NCBI RefSeq assembly: GCF_033723955.1
Contig: NZ_CP137555.1
Coordinates: 869,001-933,000 of the forward strand
DNA length: 64,000 bases
Source: Microbulbifer pacificus
GTDB lineage: Bacteria > Pseudomonadota > Gammaproteobacteria > Pseudomonadales > Cellvibrionaceae
Reading direction: 5' to 3'
This document shows, piece after piece, positions 18,908-28,160 of the stretch. Position 1 is the first letter of the stretch, and each line of letters starts with the position of its first letter. A program made the translations under genes and the position numbers. The notes beneath the pieces are model-generated. The model saw only the letters and a program-made list of their open reading frames with translations, had not been told where the DNA came from and searched no databases.

Positions 18908-20395
18908 TTACATCGGGCTTTGCTTGCCCTTGCTCTCCTTGGCGTTGTCATTACGTGCGGTGTGCAGGCTGTGGAGATATTCCTCGGTTACGTCGCCGGT
19001 GATGTACTCGCCGTCGAACACCGAATTTTCAAACTGCTTGATCTCGGTATTGCCTTCGCCGGAGGAAACAATCAGATCCGGCAGATCCTGGTAAATCAGC
19101 CAGTCCGCACCGATTTCCTCACGAATTTCTTCGGTGGTGCGACCGTGGGCGACCAGTTCGGTAGCAGACGGCATATCGATACCGTACACGTTCGGGTATT
19201 TCACCGCCGGCGCTGCCGATGCGAAATACACCTTGTTGGCACCGGCATCGCGCGCCATCTGGATAATCTGCTTGCAGGTAGTACCGCGCACAATGGAGTC
19301 GTCCACCAGCAGCACATTCTTGCCGCGGAATTCCAGCTCGATCGGGTTCAGTTTCTGGCGTACAGACTTCTTGCGCTGCTTCTGGCCCGGCATGATGAAG
19401 GTACGGCCGATGTAGCGGTTCTTCACCAGACCTTCACGGAATTTCACCCCCAGACGGTGTGCCACCATCTGGCCCGCGGAGCGGGAGGAATCCGGAATCG
19501 GGATGACCACGTCGATATCGTGATCCGGGCGCTCGCGCAGGATTTTCTCGGCGAGGTGCTCGCCCTGACGCAGACGCGCCTTGTGCACGGAAACGCCATC
19601 CATGATGGAGTCCGGACGGGCAAAGTACACATGCTCGAAAATACACGGGCGCAGCTGCGGGTTTTCCGCGCACTGCTCGGAATGCAGGGTGCCGTCCAGC
19701 TCGATGTACAGACATTCACCCGGCGCCACATCGCGCACCAGGGTGTAACCCAGTACGTCGAGAGCCACGGATTCGGAGGCCACCATATATTCGGTGCCCT
19801 GATCGGTTTCACGCTTGCCGTAGACCAGCGGGCGGATGCCGTTGGGGTCGCGGAACGCCACCACACCGTAGCCCACGATCATCGCCACACAGGCGTAGCC
19901 GCCGCGCACGCGTTTGTGCACTGCGCGCATCGCGGTGAAGATGTCTTCGGCCTTGGGCTGGAGTTTGTGCTGTTTGTGCAGCTCGTGAGCAAACACGTTG
20001 AGCAGGACTTCGGAATCGGAGTCGGTATTGATGTGGCGCAGGTCCTGCTGGAAGATCTCCTCGCTCACCTCTTTCACATTGGTGAGGTTGCCATTGTGGG
20101 CCATGGCGATGCCGTAAGGGGAATTGACGTAGAACGGCTGCGCCAGCGCCGGGCCGGAGCTGCCAGCGGTCGGGTAGCGCACATGGCCGATACCGAAGTT
20201 GCCGGTGAGGCGCTGCATATGGCGCGCGCGGAACACATCCCGCACCAGGCCATTTGCCTTCTGCTGGTTCAGGCGGTCGCCATCACAGGTGACGATACCC
20301 GCGGCATCCTGGCCCCGGTGCTGCAGCATGGTGAGCGCGTCATACAACTGCAGATTGACGTCACTCTTGCCAACGATTCCAACGATGCCACACAT
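18908..20395 (-). CDS. purF: Amidophosphoribosyltransferase
   Basis: A 495-residue enzyme for the first committed step of purine synthesis (PRPP + glutamine to phosphoribosylamine). The N-terminal glutaminase nucleophile is C2 ([10 protein letters not shown]), exposed after Met removal, with no propeptide. The C-terminal PRTase domain has [13 protein letters not shown], the PRPP-binding loop. The length matches the E. coli type. It lies downstream of cvpA after 68 bases, the usual cvpA-purF pair. Confidence 0.96.
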   Translation of the reverse strand: MCGIVGIVGKSDVNLQLYDALTMLQHRGQDAAGIVTCDGDRLNQQKANGLVRDVFRARHMQRLTGNFGIGHVRYPTAGSSGPALAQPFYVNSPYGIAMAHNGNLTNVKEVSEEIFQQDLRHINTDSDSEVLLNVFAHELHKQHKLQPKAEDIFTAMRAVHKRVRGGYACVAMIVGYGVVAFRDPNGIRPLVYGKRETDQGTEYMVASESVALDVLGYTLVRDVAPGECLYIELDGTLHSEQCAENPQLRPCIFEHVYFARPDSIMDGVSVHKARLRQGEHLAEKILRERPDHDIDVVIPIPDSSRSAGQMVAHRLGVKFREGLVKNRYIGRTFIMPGQKQRKKSVRQKLNPIELEFRGKNVLLVDDSIVRGTTCKQIIQMARDAGANKVYFASAAPAVKYPNVYGIDMPSATELVAHGRTTEEIREEIGADWLIYQDLPDLIVSSGEGNTEIKQFENSVFDGEYITGDVTEEYLHSLHTARNDNAKESKGKQSPM

Positions 20396-20463
20396 ACTTC
20401 AGATAACCCCAGTCGTTTCGAAATGGTCAAGGTGATCGTGTGCTGCCTCCTGCAGACCTACGA

Positions 20464-20961
20464 TCAATCAAATTGCCCTGCGAAGAAATCCTTGATCGCG
20501 CCTGCCGCTTCGCGCGCGCGATCCTCAAATGTGAGAAAGCGAGGTACTAGCGTCGATTCCTGCCACCATTTGTCCTCATTCACCGGCGCCAGCGCCGGGG
20601 CGAAGATCAGCAGTGCCATCACTACAATGCAGCCGCGAAACAGACCGAACACCATACCCAGTAGCCTATCGGTTCCGGAAAGGCCGGTGGCCTCCACGAA
20701 CGCGGACAGGGTCATATTCAGGCCGGCACCGGCCAGCAGGGTAGCGATGAACAGAATGGCAAAGGCGGCAATGGCCTGCAGTGACGGTGTATCGACAAGG
20801 TTGGAGAGGAGTGGTGCCAGCTGGTCACGGAACATCATCGCCACCACGAATGCGGCCACCCAGGTGAGCAGCGACAGGACTTCGCGCACGAAGCCTCGGC
20901 CCAAGCCGATCAGCGTGGAAATGGCGACAATTGCCAGAATGGTCCAGTCAGCCCAATTCAT
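20464..20961 (-). CDS. cvpA: CvpA family membrane protein
   Basis: A 165-residue inner-membrane protein with four hydrophobic segments. NWADWTILAIVAISTLIGLGRGFVRE is the conserved N-terminus, and TDRLLGMVFGLFRG is the characteristic C-terminal motif. CvpA is linked to colicin V export and envelope stress resistance; its molecular role is unsettled. It is upstream of purF, as in many proteobacteria. Confidence 0.93.
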   Translation of the reverse strand: MNWADWTILAIVAISTLIGLGRGFVREVLSLLTWVAAFVVAMMFRDQLAPLLSNLVDTPSLQAIAAFAILFIATLLAGAGLNMTLSAFVEATGLSGTDRLLGMVFGLFRGCIVVMALLIFAPALAPVNEDKWWQESTLVPRFLTFEDRAREAAGAIKDFFAGQFD

Positions 20962-21179
20962 TCAACCCTACCTGCTACGCGGCGGCCGCCGCGAAGAGCG
21001 CGCATTCTAACTTACCGACCCGGGCCAGTGAAGCAGTTCACCAAATCCTGTGAATTTGGATGGACCCTTGTATTTGAATGAAATGGCGCGGACTGTCGGG
21101 TCAATGCTCCACACGGCCAAAGTCGCAGGGAGCTGCGCAAGGGACAGAATAGTAGGATTCGCAGGGCAACCTCGCGGTA

Positions 21180-21893
21180 TCAGGCCCGATAGCGAAGAAT
21201 GAGCGTTTCCGCCTTCAGCAGTTTGTCCAGTTTCTGCTTGTCTGACTGGGCATCCGTGCGACTGAGTTTGGGGCCCACGAAGACCCGCACAAAGCGCCCC
21301 TTGGGGGTATCGACCGCACGGGTGTAAGCGCGAAAACCGGCGTCCAGCAGTTTGCCGCGCACGCGCTCGGCACTGTCGACATCTTTGTACGCCGCCACCT
21401 GGATGACCCACCCCTCCGGCAGGCCCTTGTCGTCCAGCTGGGTTTCCTCCGCCGGCAGCTGCGGCTGTTTGTCTGCGGCAGGCTTGTTTGCGGCCAGCGC
21501 CTGCGCGGCACTGTCTTTTGCAGTGGGCGCGGGTTGCGCGGCAACGTTCGCCTCAGGCTCCAGCGGTTCCGGCTCCAGGGAAATCTGCTCCGGATCCGGG
21601 GCCGGGGCTTTCTGCTCGACATATTCCGGCTGGAAAACCTCGTTGACCGGCGGCGCCGGATCGATGTTTGCCACCGGCTCGGGCTCGGAAATCGTGATGG
21701 GCTTGATATCCGGCGCCGGCGGAATCTGGCTGGTCACATCCACATAGCGGGCACCCTCGCGATCAAACAGGCTGGGCAGGAAGATCACCGCCAGCGCCAC
21801 CAGCACCAGCGCGCCCACAATACGCTGCTTGACCCCGTCATTCAGGCGCCGGCGGGGGGAAGCGGAGTAGGAGTCATTGTCGCGACTGGCCAT
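21180..21893 (-). CDS. dedD: SPOR-domain (DedD-like) protein
   Basis: A 237-residue bitopic protein. One membrane helix lies at about residues 24-43 (RIVGALVLVALAVIFLPSLF), then a long periplasmic Pro/Glu/Ala-rich linker to about 150, then a C-terminal SPOR domain (GWVIQVAAYKDVDSAERV ... RVFVGPKLSR). SPOR domains bind denuded septal peptidoglycan, so it probably localises to the division site. It sits between folC and cvpA, matching DedD position in relatives. The 218 bases to cvpA show no gene. Confidence 0.88.
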   Translation of the reverse strand: MASRDNDSYSASPRRRLNDGVKQRIVGALVLVALAVIFLPSLFDREGARYVDVTSQIPPAPDIKPITISEPEPVANIDPAPPVNEVFQPEYVEQKAPAPDPEQISLEPEPLEPEANVAAQPAPTAKDSAAQALAANKPAADKQPQLPAEETQLDDKGLPEGWVIQVAAYKDVDSAERVRGKLLDAGFRAYTRAVDTPKGRFVRVFVGPKLSRTDAQSDKQKLDKLLKAETLILRYRA

Positions 21894-21929
21894 GCTGGTG
21901 TTCTCTCAATGTTCTGGTGCGAGCTGCCG

Positions 21930-23174
21930 CTACCCGGTAACGGTCAAGGCTTCCGCAACGGTAAAGAAAGAACCGAATACAAGCAACCTGTCATCCCTGT
22001 CCAGCGCCGCCGCGGCGCGCGACAACTGCCCCGCCACCGGCTCGCACCGCTCCTCAATCCGGCCCGAATCAACGCCGCCAGCGGCGAGCCCCGCCAGCAG
22101 TTGCTCCGCACCCGCCGCGCGCGGGTTGCCCGGCAGCAGCGCCGGATACCAGTGATCAATGTGCCCGGCCAGCGGCTCGATCAGCCCGCCAATATCCTTG
22201 TCTGCCATCACCGCCACCAGCGCCAGGGTGCGCCCCCGCACCGGGTGACGGTCCAGCCAGTCCGCCAGATACTCTGCCGCCGCCGGGTTGTGGCCCACAT
22301 CCAGCACCAGCTGGTGCCCCTGCCACTCCAGCGACTGGCAGCGCCCCGGCATGCGCAGGTTTTCCAGAACCTCGAACACCTGATCTGCCCCCGGCAGCTC
22401 ACCGGCGATGGCCAGTGCGGTCAAGGCCGCGGCCACACTGGCCGGCGGCAGGCGCAATTCCGGCAGGCCGATGTCCAGTTCAGGCTCCGCATGCAGCTGG
22501 AAATCATTGCCCACCAGGGAGAACTGGTGGCCGATAAAGAAGCTCTCACATTCAAGGTTGCGCGCCGCATCCACCACCGACGCCGGCGGCTTCGGGTCCG
22601 CGCACACAAACGTCTTGCCTGCACGCAAAATACCCGCCTTCTCGCGCCCGATCACCTCGCGGTCGCTGCCGAGCCAGGCCTCGTGATCCACCGCCACACT
22701 GGTGATGATCGCAATGTCCGCATCCACCAGGTTCACCGCATCCAGGCGCCCACCGAGCCCCACTTCGAGCAGCGCGAATTCCACATCCGCCCGCTTGAAC
22801 AACCAGAACGCCGCCAGCGTGGTGAACTCGAAATAGGTCAGACTGGTCTCTCCCCGCGCCCGCTCCACCGCCTCGAACGCCTCGATCAGTGCCTTGTCGG
22901 CTACCTCTTCCCCACCGATTCGCACCCGCTCATTGAAGCGCAGCAGGTGGGGCGAGCTGTAGGCACCCACGGTGTGGTCGCCGGCGAGCAGCAGCGCCTC
23001 CATGGTGCGCACGCAACTCCCCTTGCCATTGGTGCCACCGACCGTGATGACCCGACGCGCGGGCGTATCCACGTCGAGGGCGCGGGCAACGGAAGAGACG
23101 CGCTCCAGGCCGAGTTCAATTTCAGTGGGGTGCAGTTTTTCCAGGCGTGCGAGCCAGGACTGAAGGTCGCGCAT
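21930..23174 (-). CDS. folC: Bifunctional dihydrofolate/folylpolyglutamate synthase
   Basis: A 414-residue Mur-ligase-family enzyme that makes dihydrofolate and adds glutamates to folates. The ATP loop is TVGGTNGKGSCVRTMEALL, followed by GAYSSPHLLRFNERVRI. LLEVGLGGRLDAVNLVDADIAIITSVAVDH is the conserved metal/ATP region (quoted here as one motif, spanning about residues 121-150), and VLDVGHNPAAAE starts the C-terminal domain. It lies between accD and the SPOR gene in the conserved cluster. Confidence 0.95.
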   Translation of the reverse strand: MRDLQSWLARLEKLHPTEIELGLERVSSVARALDVDTPARRVITVGGTNGKGSCVRTMEALLLAGDHTVGAYSSPHLLRFNERVRIGGEEVADKALIEAFEAVERARGETSLTYFEFTTLAAFWLFKRADVEFALLEVGLGGRLDAVNLVDADIAIITSVAVDHEAWLGSDREVIGREKAGILRAGKTFVCADPKPPASVVDAARNLECESFFIGHQFSLVGNDFQLHAEPELDIGLPELRLPPASVAAALTALAIAGELPGADQVFEVLENLRMPGRCQSLEWQGHQLVLDVGHNPAAAEYLADWLDRHPVRGRTLALVAVMADKDIGGLIEPLAGHIDHWYPALLPGNPRAAGAEQLLAGLAAGGVDSGRIEERCEPVAGQLSRAAAALDRDDRLLVFGSFFTVAEALTVTG

Positions 23175-23236
23175 AGTAAGAGTGATGCGTTTGTGAAAGG
23201 TGTGGGGATTTTAGTCGCGAATGCGGGTAGGAACGA

Positions 23237-23255
23237 GCCCCGCACTCGGCGGGGC
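23237..23255 (-). other. Stem-loop just after accD
   Basis: GCCCCGC (23237-23243) pairs with GCGGGGC (23249-23255) around ACTCG, 22 bases past the accD stop. No T-run follows on the minus strand, so this is more likely an RNA-stabilising or processing hairpin than a full terminator. Confidence 0.3.
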
Positions 23256-23276
23256 CCGAAGGGACTGAAGCTCAGA

Positions 23277-24131
23277 TCAGTTGTTGGTGAGCTTGCCCAG
23301 CAGACGGCTCACGGTATTGCGCATATCGTGGCGCGGAATGATCATGTCGATGGCACCGTGCTCCAGCAGGAACTCCGCGCGCTGGAAACCTTTCGGCAAC
23401 TTCTGGCGAATGGTCTGCTCGATGATGTTCGGGCCGGCGAAACCGGCGCGGGCACCCGGCTCTGCGGCATTGATATCGCCGAGCAGCGCCAGCGACGCGG
23501 AAACACCGCCGTATACCGGGTCGGTCATGATGGAGACGTAGGGCACGCCTGCCATACGCAGCTTTTCCAGCACCGCAGAGGTCTTCGCCATCTGCATCAG
23601 GGAGATCAGTGCCTCCTGCATGCGCGCACCACCAGTGGCCGAGAAGCACACCAGGGGAATCCGCTCTTCCAGTGCGCGCTGGGCCGCGCGGGTGAACTTC
23701 TCGCCCACCACATAGCCCATGGAACCGCCGTGGAACGCGAACTCGAACGCCACCGCGACCAGCGACTTGCCTTCCAGCAGGCCCTGCATGGCGATCAGCG
23801 CATCCTTTTCACCGGTGGCCTTCTGCGCCTGGGTCAGGCGGTCCTTGTACTTTTTCACGTCCTTGAACTTGAGGCGGTCCACCGGCTCCACTTCCGTGGC
23901 CAGCTCTTCGCGGTGGTCCTTGTCCAGGAACATATCCAGGCGCCGGCGCGCGCCGATGCGGAAGTGATGATCACACTTCGGGCAGACGTCGAGATTGCGC
24001 TCCAGTTCGGGTAGATACAGGGTGGAGTCGCACTTCACGCACTTCTTCCACACCCCTTCCGGCACCTTGCTGGCACCGGTACGGCGCTCGGTGCGGATCA
24101 CCGAGGGAACAATTTTTTCTAACCAGCTCAT
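23277..24131 (-). CDS. accD: Acetyl-CoA carboxylase carboxyltransferase beta subunit
   Basis: A 284-residue subunit of acetyl-CoA carboxylase, which makes malonyl-CoA for fatty acid synthesis. The N-terminal zinc ribbon has C31-x2-C34 and C50-x2-C53, and the crotonase-like core includes [19 protein letters not shown] and the oxyanion loop region [14 protein letters not shown]. Length and motifs are normal. The accD-folC pairing is conserved across gammaproteobacteria. Confidence 0.96.
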   Translation of the reverse strand: MSWLEKIVPSVIRTERRTGASKVPEGVWKKCVKCDSTLYLPELERNLDVCPKCDHHFRIGARRRLDMFLDKDHREELATEVEPVDRLKFKDVKKYKDRLTQAQKATGEKDALIAMQGLLEGKSLVAVAFEFAFHGGSMGYVVGEKFTRAAQRALEERIPLVCFSATGGARMQEALISLMQMAKTSAVLEKLRMAGVPYVSIMTDPVYGGVSASLALLGDINAAEPGARAGFAGPNIIEQTIRQKLPKGFQRAEFLLEHGAIDMIIPRHDMRNTVSRLLGKLTNN

Positions 24132-24259
24132 TCTGTTTCCAAAATCCGATACTTGCTGAATTCGTTTATTGCCGGGACTGAGCGCCCGTCACCCCTATCA
24201 CATGGGGGGCAAGGATAAATGACCGACAATTCCAAAACCGCGAATTAAACCACTTTAAA

Positions 24260-24308
24260 AAAAATTGCACTTGGCCAGATAAGCCGCCTACTCCGGCTTT
24301 CTGGCCAA
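24260..24308 (-). terminator. Terminator after trpA
   Basis: Two nested stems: TTGGCCAG (24271-24278) with CTGGCCAA (24301-24308), and AAGCCG (24281-24286) with CGGCTT (24294-24299). On the minus strand GTGCAA and then eight Ts follow. The spacer before the T-run is longer than ideal. Confidence 0.6.
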
Positions 24309-24332
24309 TGACAAAAACGCAGGGCCGATGCC

Positions 24333-25139
24333 TCAGGCATCCAGCGCCGCACGCATCTCCGACACCAGCGCACCAAGGCGGTCCTTGGCGGCGGCGTCGG
24401 CGGATTCGCCCACCGCAGACACCAGCACACTGCCCACCACCGCACCGTCGCCATCGGCGCTCACCGCCTTTGCGGAGGCGCCATCCTTGATACCGAAGCC
24501 CACACACAGGGGCAGATCGGTATGGCGGCGGATACGCGCGAGATTTGCGCGTACGGAGTCGAGATCCAGGTGCCCGGCACCGGTGACCCCTTTCAGGGAA
24601 ACATAGTAGACAAATCCGCTGGCGAGGCGCGTGATCTCGGCGATACGCTCATCACTGGTGGTGGGCGTGAGCAGGAAGATATTGCACAGATTGCGCGCCT
24701 TCAGCAGCTCGTTCAGCGGTCCGGCCTCTTCCGCAGGAATATCCACCGTCAAGGCACCGTCACCACCGGCTTCTTTGAGGGCATCGGCAAAGGCTTCCGT
24801 ACCCATTCTTACGATCGGGTTGGCGTAGCCCATCAGAATCACCGGGGTCTCGGTATCCTTTTCGCGGAATTCCTTCACCAGCGCCAGGCACTTGCGCAGG
24901 GAGGTCTTCTGCTCCAGCGCGCGCTCGTGCCCTTTCTGGATGACCGGCCCCTCGGCCATGGGGTCTGAGAACGGCACACCCAGCTCGATCAGGTCGGAAC
25001 CACTGGCCACGAGCTGGTGCATCAGGGCCACGGTATTCTCCAGACCGCCGTCGCCGGCGACGATGTAGGTCACCAGCGCCTTGCGGCCCTCGCTGCGCAG
25101 TTTGGCAAAGCGGCGATCAATTCTGTTTGCTTCAGTCAC
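24333..25139 (-). CDS. trpA: Tryptophan synthase alpha subunit
   Basis: A 268-residue TIM-barrel subunit that cleaves indole-3-glycerol phosphate. The catalytic Glu is E52 (LIELGVPFSDP). The second catalytic acid, Asp60 in Salmonella/E. coli, is Glu63 here (MAEGPVIQ). The start is GTG 25139 with AAGGAG upstream. It follows trpB after 11 bases, so the two are coupled, as expected for the alpha2-beta2 complex. Confidence 0.95.
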   Translation of the reverse strand: MTEANRIDRRFAKLRSEGRKALVTYIVAGDGGLENTVALMHQLVASGSDLIELGVPFSDPMAEGPVIQKGHERALEQKTSLRKCLALVKEFREKDTETPVILMGYANPIVRMGTEAFADALKEAGGDGALTVDIPAEEAGPLNELLKARNLCNIFLLTPTTSDERIAEITRLASGFVYYVSLKGVTGAGHLDLDSVRANLARIRRHTDLPLCVGFGIKDGASAKAVSADGDGAVVGSVLVSAVGESADAAAKDRLGALVSEMRAALDA

Positions 25140-25150
25140 GATGCCACTCC

Positions 25151-26371
25151 TTAAACCTTGATGCCGTCGATGGCGGCGACGGTGAAGATATCCTTGTCGC
25201 CGCGACCGGAGAGGTTCACCACAATGTTCTGGTCCGGCCGCATGGAGGCCGCGAGTTTCAGGCCATAGGCCACCGCGTGGCTGGACTCCAGCGCCGGGAT
25301 AATACCCTCGGTGCGCGTCAGCTTGCGGAAGGCGGCGAGGGCTTCATCGTCGTTGATGGCGACATAGTCCACCCGGCCAATATCTTTCAACCAGGAGTGC
25401 TCCGGGCCAACACCGGGATAATCGAGGCCGGCGGATACCGAGTGGGTCTCGATGATCTGGCCGTCGTCATCTTCCATCAGGTAGGTGCGGTTGCCGTGCA
25501 GGATACCGGGTATGCCCTTGTTCAGGGGTGCAGCGTGGCGACCGGTTTCAATGCCATCACCACCCGCCTCGACGCCGTACATTTTTACCGATTCGTCGGC
25601 GAGGAAGGGGTGAAACAGGCCAATGGCATTGGAGCCACCGCCCACACAGGCCACCAGCGCATCCGGCAACTGGCCGAACTGCTCCAGGCTTTGACGGCGC
25701 GCTTCGCGCCCGATCACGGAGTTGAAATCCCGCACCAGCTGCGGATAGGGGTGCGGGCCGGCCACGGTGCCGATGATGTAGAAGGTGTCGTCCACATTGG
25801 TAACCCAGTCGCGCATGGCTTCGTTCATGGCGTCTTTCAGGGTCTTGGAGCCGGACTCCACGGGGATCACTTCGGCACCTAGCAGCTTCATGCGATATAC
25901 ATTGGGGGACTGACGCTTGACGTCTTCCGCGCCCATGTAGACTGCGCACTTGAGCCCGAGGCGCGCCGCCACGGTGGCAGTGGCCACACCGTGCTGACCG
26001 GCACCGGTTTCGGCGATCACCCGGGATTTGCCGCTGTGCTTGGCCAGCAGCGCCTGGCCAACGGTGTTGTTTACCTTGTGCGCACCGGTGTGGTTAAGGT
26101 CTTCGCGCTTGAGCCAGATACGTGCGCCGCCGGCGTCTGCGGTCAGGCGCTCCGCCAGATACAGCGGCGAGGGGCGACCCACATAATGTGCCAGGTCGTA
26201 GTCGAACGCGGCCTGAAATTCCGGATCGTTTTTCAGCCGCTGATACATCTCCTGCAGCTCGTCCAGCGCGCTGATCAGGGTTTCGGAAACAAAACGTCCG
26301 CCGAATTCGCCGAAGTGCCCGCGGGCATCCGGATAGGCCCCGTAATCGATGGGGGAAGTCGTTTTACTCAC
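25151..26371 (-). CDS. trpB: Tryptophan synthase beta subunit
   Basis: A 406-residue PLP subunit that condenses indole with serine. The PLP lysine is K99 ([11 protein letters not shown]), and [12 protein letters not shown] is the phosphate-binding glycine loop. [16 protein letters not shown] and the [12 protein letters not shown] segment are TrpB1-typical. The start is GTG 26371 with AAGGAG nine bases before. The order trpF-trpB-trpA places three tryptophan genes inside an otherwise fimV-truA/accD-folC cluster. Confidence 0.97.
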   Translation of the reverse strand: MSKTTSPIDYGAYPDARGHFGEFGGRFVSETLISALDELQEMYQRLKNDPEFQAAFDYDLAHYVGRPSPLYLAERLTADAGGARIWLKREDLNHTGAHKVNNTVGQALLAKHSGKSRVIAETGAGQHGVATATVAARLGLKCAVYMGAEDVKRQSPNVYRMKLLGAEVIPVESGSKTLKDAMNEAMRDWVTNVDDTFYIIGTVAGPHPYPQLVRDFNSVIGREARRQSLEQFGQLPDALVACVGGGSNAIGLFHPFLADESVKMYGVEAGGDGIETGRHAAPLNKGIPGILHGNRTYLMEDDDGQIIETHSVSAGLDYPGVGPEHSWLKDIGRVDYVAINDDEALAAFRKLTRTEGIIPALESSHAVAYGLKLAASMRPDQNIVVNLSGRGDKDIFTVAAIDGIKV

Positions 26372-26388
26372 TGCTCAAACTCCTTGTG

Positions 26389-27024
26389 TCAATTCTGTAC
26401 CAGCGGCTCTGCAAGCCTGGCCCGGGCGGCGCGAATAAAGGCCCGCACCCTGGCGGCATCTTTGCGCCCGGGTGACCTCTCCACGCCGCCACTCACGTCC
26501 ACCGCCTGCGGCCTTGCGGTATCAATGGCCCCAGCCACATTTTCCGGCGTGAGTCCGCCGGCGAGGATAATCTGGCGACCGCTGTCCTGAGGTACCCGCT
26601 GCCAATCGAAGGTATCGCCGGTACCACCGGGAACACCCTTGCGGTAGGCATCGAGCAAAATGCCGCGGGCGTCGGGAAAGGCCGCCATGGCCTCCACCGG
26701 GTTCAGTTCCGGCTTCATGCGCAGCGCCTTGATATAGGGGCGGTGAAACTGTCGGCAATAGGGCGCGTTTTCGTCGCCGTGAAACTGCAGCAGATTGAGG
26801 GGAACCTGGGCCAGTACCCCTTCCACCTGCTCCGGGTGCGCATCCACAAACAGGCCGGTGAGCACCACAAATGGTGATACGGCGCGGGCGATTTCCGCCG
26901 CCTGCTCGAGGGTCACATTGCGGGGACTTGGGGGATAAAAAACCAGTCCAAGAGCATCCGCACCGGCTTCCACCGCGAGAATGGCATCTTCAATACTGGT
27001 AATTCCGCAGATCTTTACGCGCAT
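26389..27024 (-). CDS. trpF: Phosphoribosylanthranilate isomerase
   Basis: A 211-residue TIM barrel for the third step of tryptophan synthesis. I start it at ATG 27024, giving the family N-terminus MRVKICGIT with the catalytic Cys6; a longer reading adds 17 unrelated residues. DARGILLDAYRKGVPGGTG holds the catalytic Asp, and ILAGGLTPENV the phosphate-binding loop. trpB starts 17 bases after its stop. Confidence 0.95.
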   Translation of the reverse strand: MRVKICGITSIEDAILAVEAGADALGLVFYPPSPRNVTLEQAAEIARAVSPFVVLTGLFVDAHPEQVEGVLAQVPLNLLQFHGDENAPYCRQFHRPYIKALRMKPELNPVEAMAAFPDARGILLDAYRKGVPGGTGDTFDWQRVPQDSGRQIILAGGLTPENVAGAIDTARPQAVDVSGGVERSPGRKDAARVRAFIRAARARLAEPLVQN

Positions 27025-27173
27025 AATCCATACACCGCTGGCACTGCCAGCTGGCGTCCGGTCACGAAACGCCACGAATCCCGTGCGCTGGCAGCAGAGA
27101 AAATCGGAGAGCCCGGGATACTAGCAGATCGGGGGAGTGGGCGAAACGCGAGCGTCACTCCCGCAGAGGGTTG

Positions 27174-28061
27174 TCAACCGGCGCCGCCAATCGCACCCAG
27201 CGGCAACGGCACCAGCAGCGGCCCCGGTTCAGCGCGCGGCAGGGTGAATGTTTCCGGATAGCCTACGTCCACCAGATACAAACCGTGGGGAGGCGCGGTA
27301 ACACCGGCCGCTGTTCGATCGCGCGCTTCCAGCACTTCCCGTACCCACTCGGGTTTGCGGTCGCCGCGCCCCACCGCCATCAAGACGCCGGTGATGTTAC
27401 GCACCATATGATGCAGGAAGGCGGTCGCGCTGACCTCGAGCACAATCAGTGGGCCGACACGGCCGATATCCAGCTTGACCAGCCGACGCACCGGCGACTT
27501 CGCCTGACATTGCGCGGCGCGATAACTGCTGAAGTCGTGCTCACCGATAAGATACTGCGCGCCCTCGCGCATAGCGTCGATGTCCAGCTCGCGGTCCGTC
27601 CAGGTTACCTCATTCACCGACTGCGCCGAGCGCGTGGTCGCGCTGTGAATCAGATAGCGATAGGTCCGGTTGCGCGCAGAAAAACGTGCGTGAAACTGCG
27701 CCGGCACCTCCTGCGCCCAGTGCACCCGCACATCAAACGGCATCTGTGTATTGACCCCGTGCACCCACGCCTTCCACGGGCGAACCGCGTGGGTATCGAA
27801 ATGAATCACCTGGCCGGTTGCATGCACACCGGCATCCGTGCGCCCGGCACACACCAGGGTGACGGGTTCGGCCGCCACTTTCGACAGTGCCTTTTCCAGG
27901 GTCTCCTGGACGGTCAATGGATCGTGGCTCTGCTTCTGGAATCCCCGCAACCGGGAACCGCAGTACTCGACGCCAAGCGCAATCCGCCGCAGCCCCGGCG
28001 GCAGGGACTCGCCTGCCGGCACCTCACCATTGGCCTTGTATTGGTAAATCTTGTTCATCAT
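27174..28061 (-). CDS. truA: tRNA pseudouridine(38-40) synthase
   Basis: A 295-residue pseudouridine synthase acting on tRNA positions 38-40. The catalytic aspartate is in CAGRTDAGVHATGQVIHF, and LRRIALGVEYCGSRLRGFQ is the family N-terminal strand region. FLHHMVRNITGVL is also characteristic. ATG codons at 28061 and 28058 are both usable. It lies between fimV and trpF, as in pseudomonads. Confidence 0.95.
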   Translation of the reverse strand: MMNKIYQYKANGEVPAGESLPPGLRRIALGVEYCGSRLRGFQKQSHDPLTVQETLEKALSKVAAEPVTLVCAGRTDAGVHATGQVIHFDTHAVRPWKAWVHGVNTQMPFDVRVHWAQEVPAQFHARFSARNRTYRYLIHSATTRSAQSVNEVTWTDRELDIDAMREGAQYLIGEHDFSSYRAAQCQAKSPVRRLVKLDIGRVGPLIVLEVSATAFLHHMVRNITGVLMAVGRGDRKPEWVREVLEARDRTAAGVTAPPHGLYLVDVGYPETFTLPRAEPGPLLVPLPLGAIGGAG

Positions 28062-28085
28062 GCAGCGGATTTCACACCTGCGCGG

Positions 28086-28115
28086 AAAAAGAAAGACCCC
28101 GCGTAAAGCGGGGTC
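28086..28115 (-). terminator. Terminator after fimV
   Basis: GACCCCGC (28095-28102) pairs perfectly with GCGGGGTC (28108-28115) around GTAAA. On the minus strand it is followed by TTTCTTTTTCC. It lies 45 bases past the fimV stop. Confidence 0.75.
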
Positions 28116-28160
28116 AAAGTGTTGTCGCTGTAGACAGCGTGAATAAATCGTCGGGCGATA

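Noticed and set aside
21534..24014. 826-codon plus-strand frame across dedD, folC and accD
   Set aside because: It is rich in Arg/His/Gln with no domain, and it crosses three intact conserved genes on the other strand.
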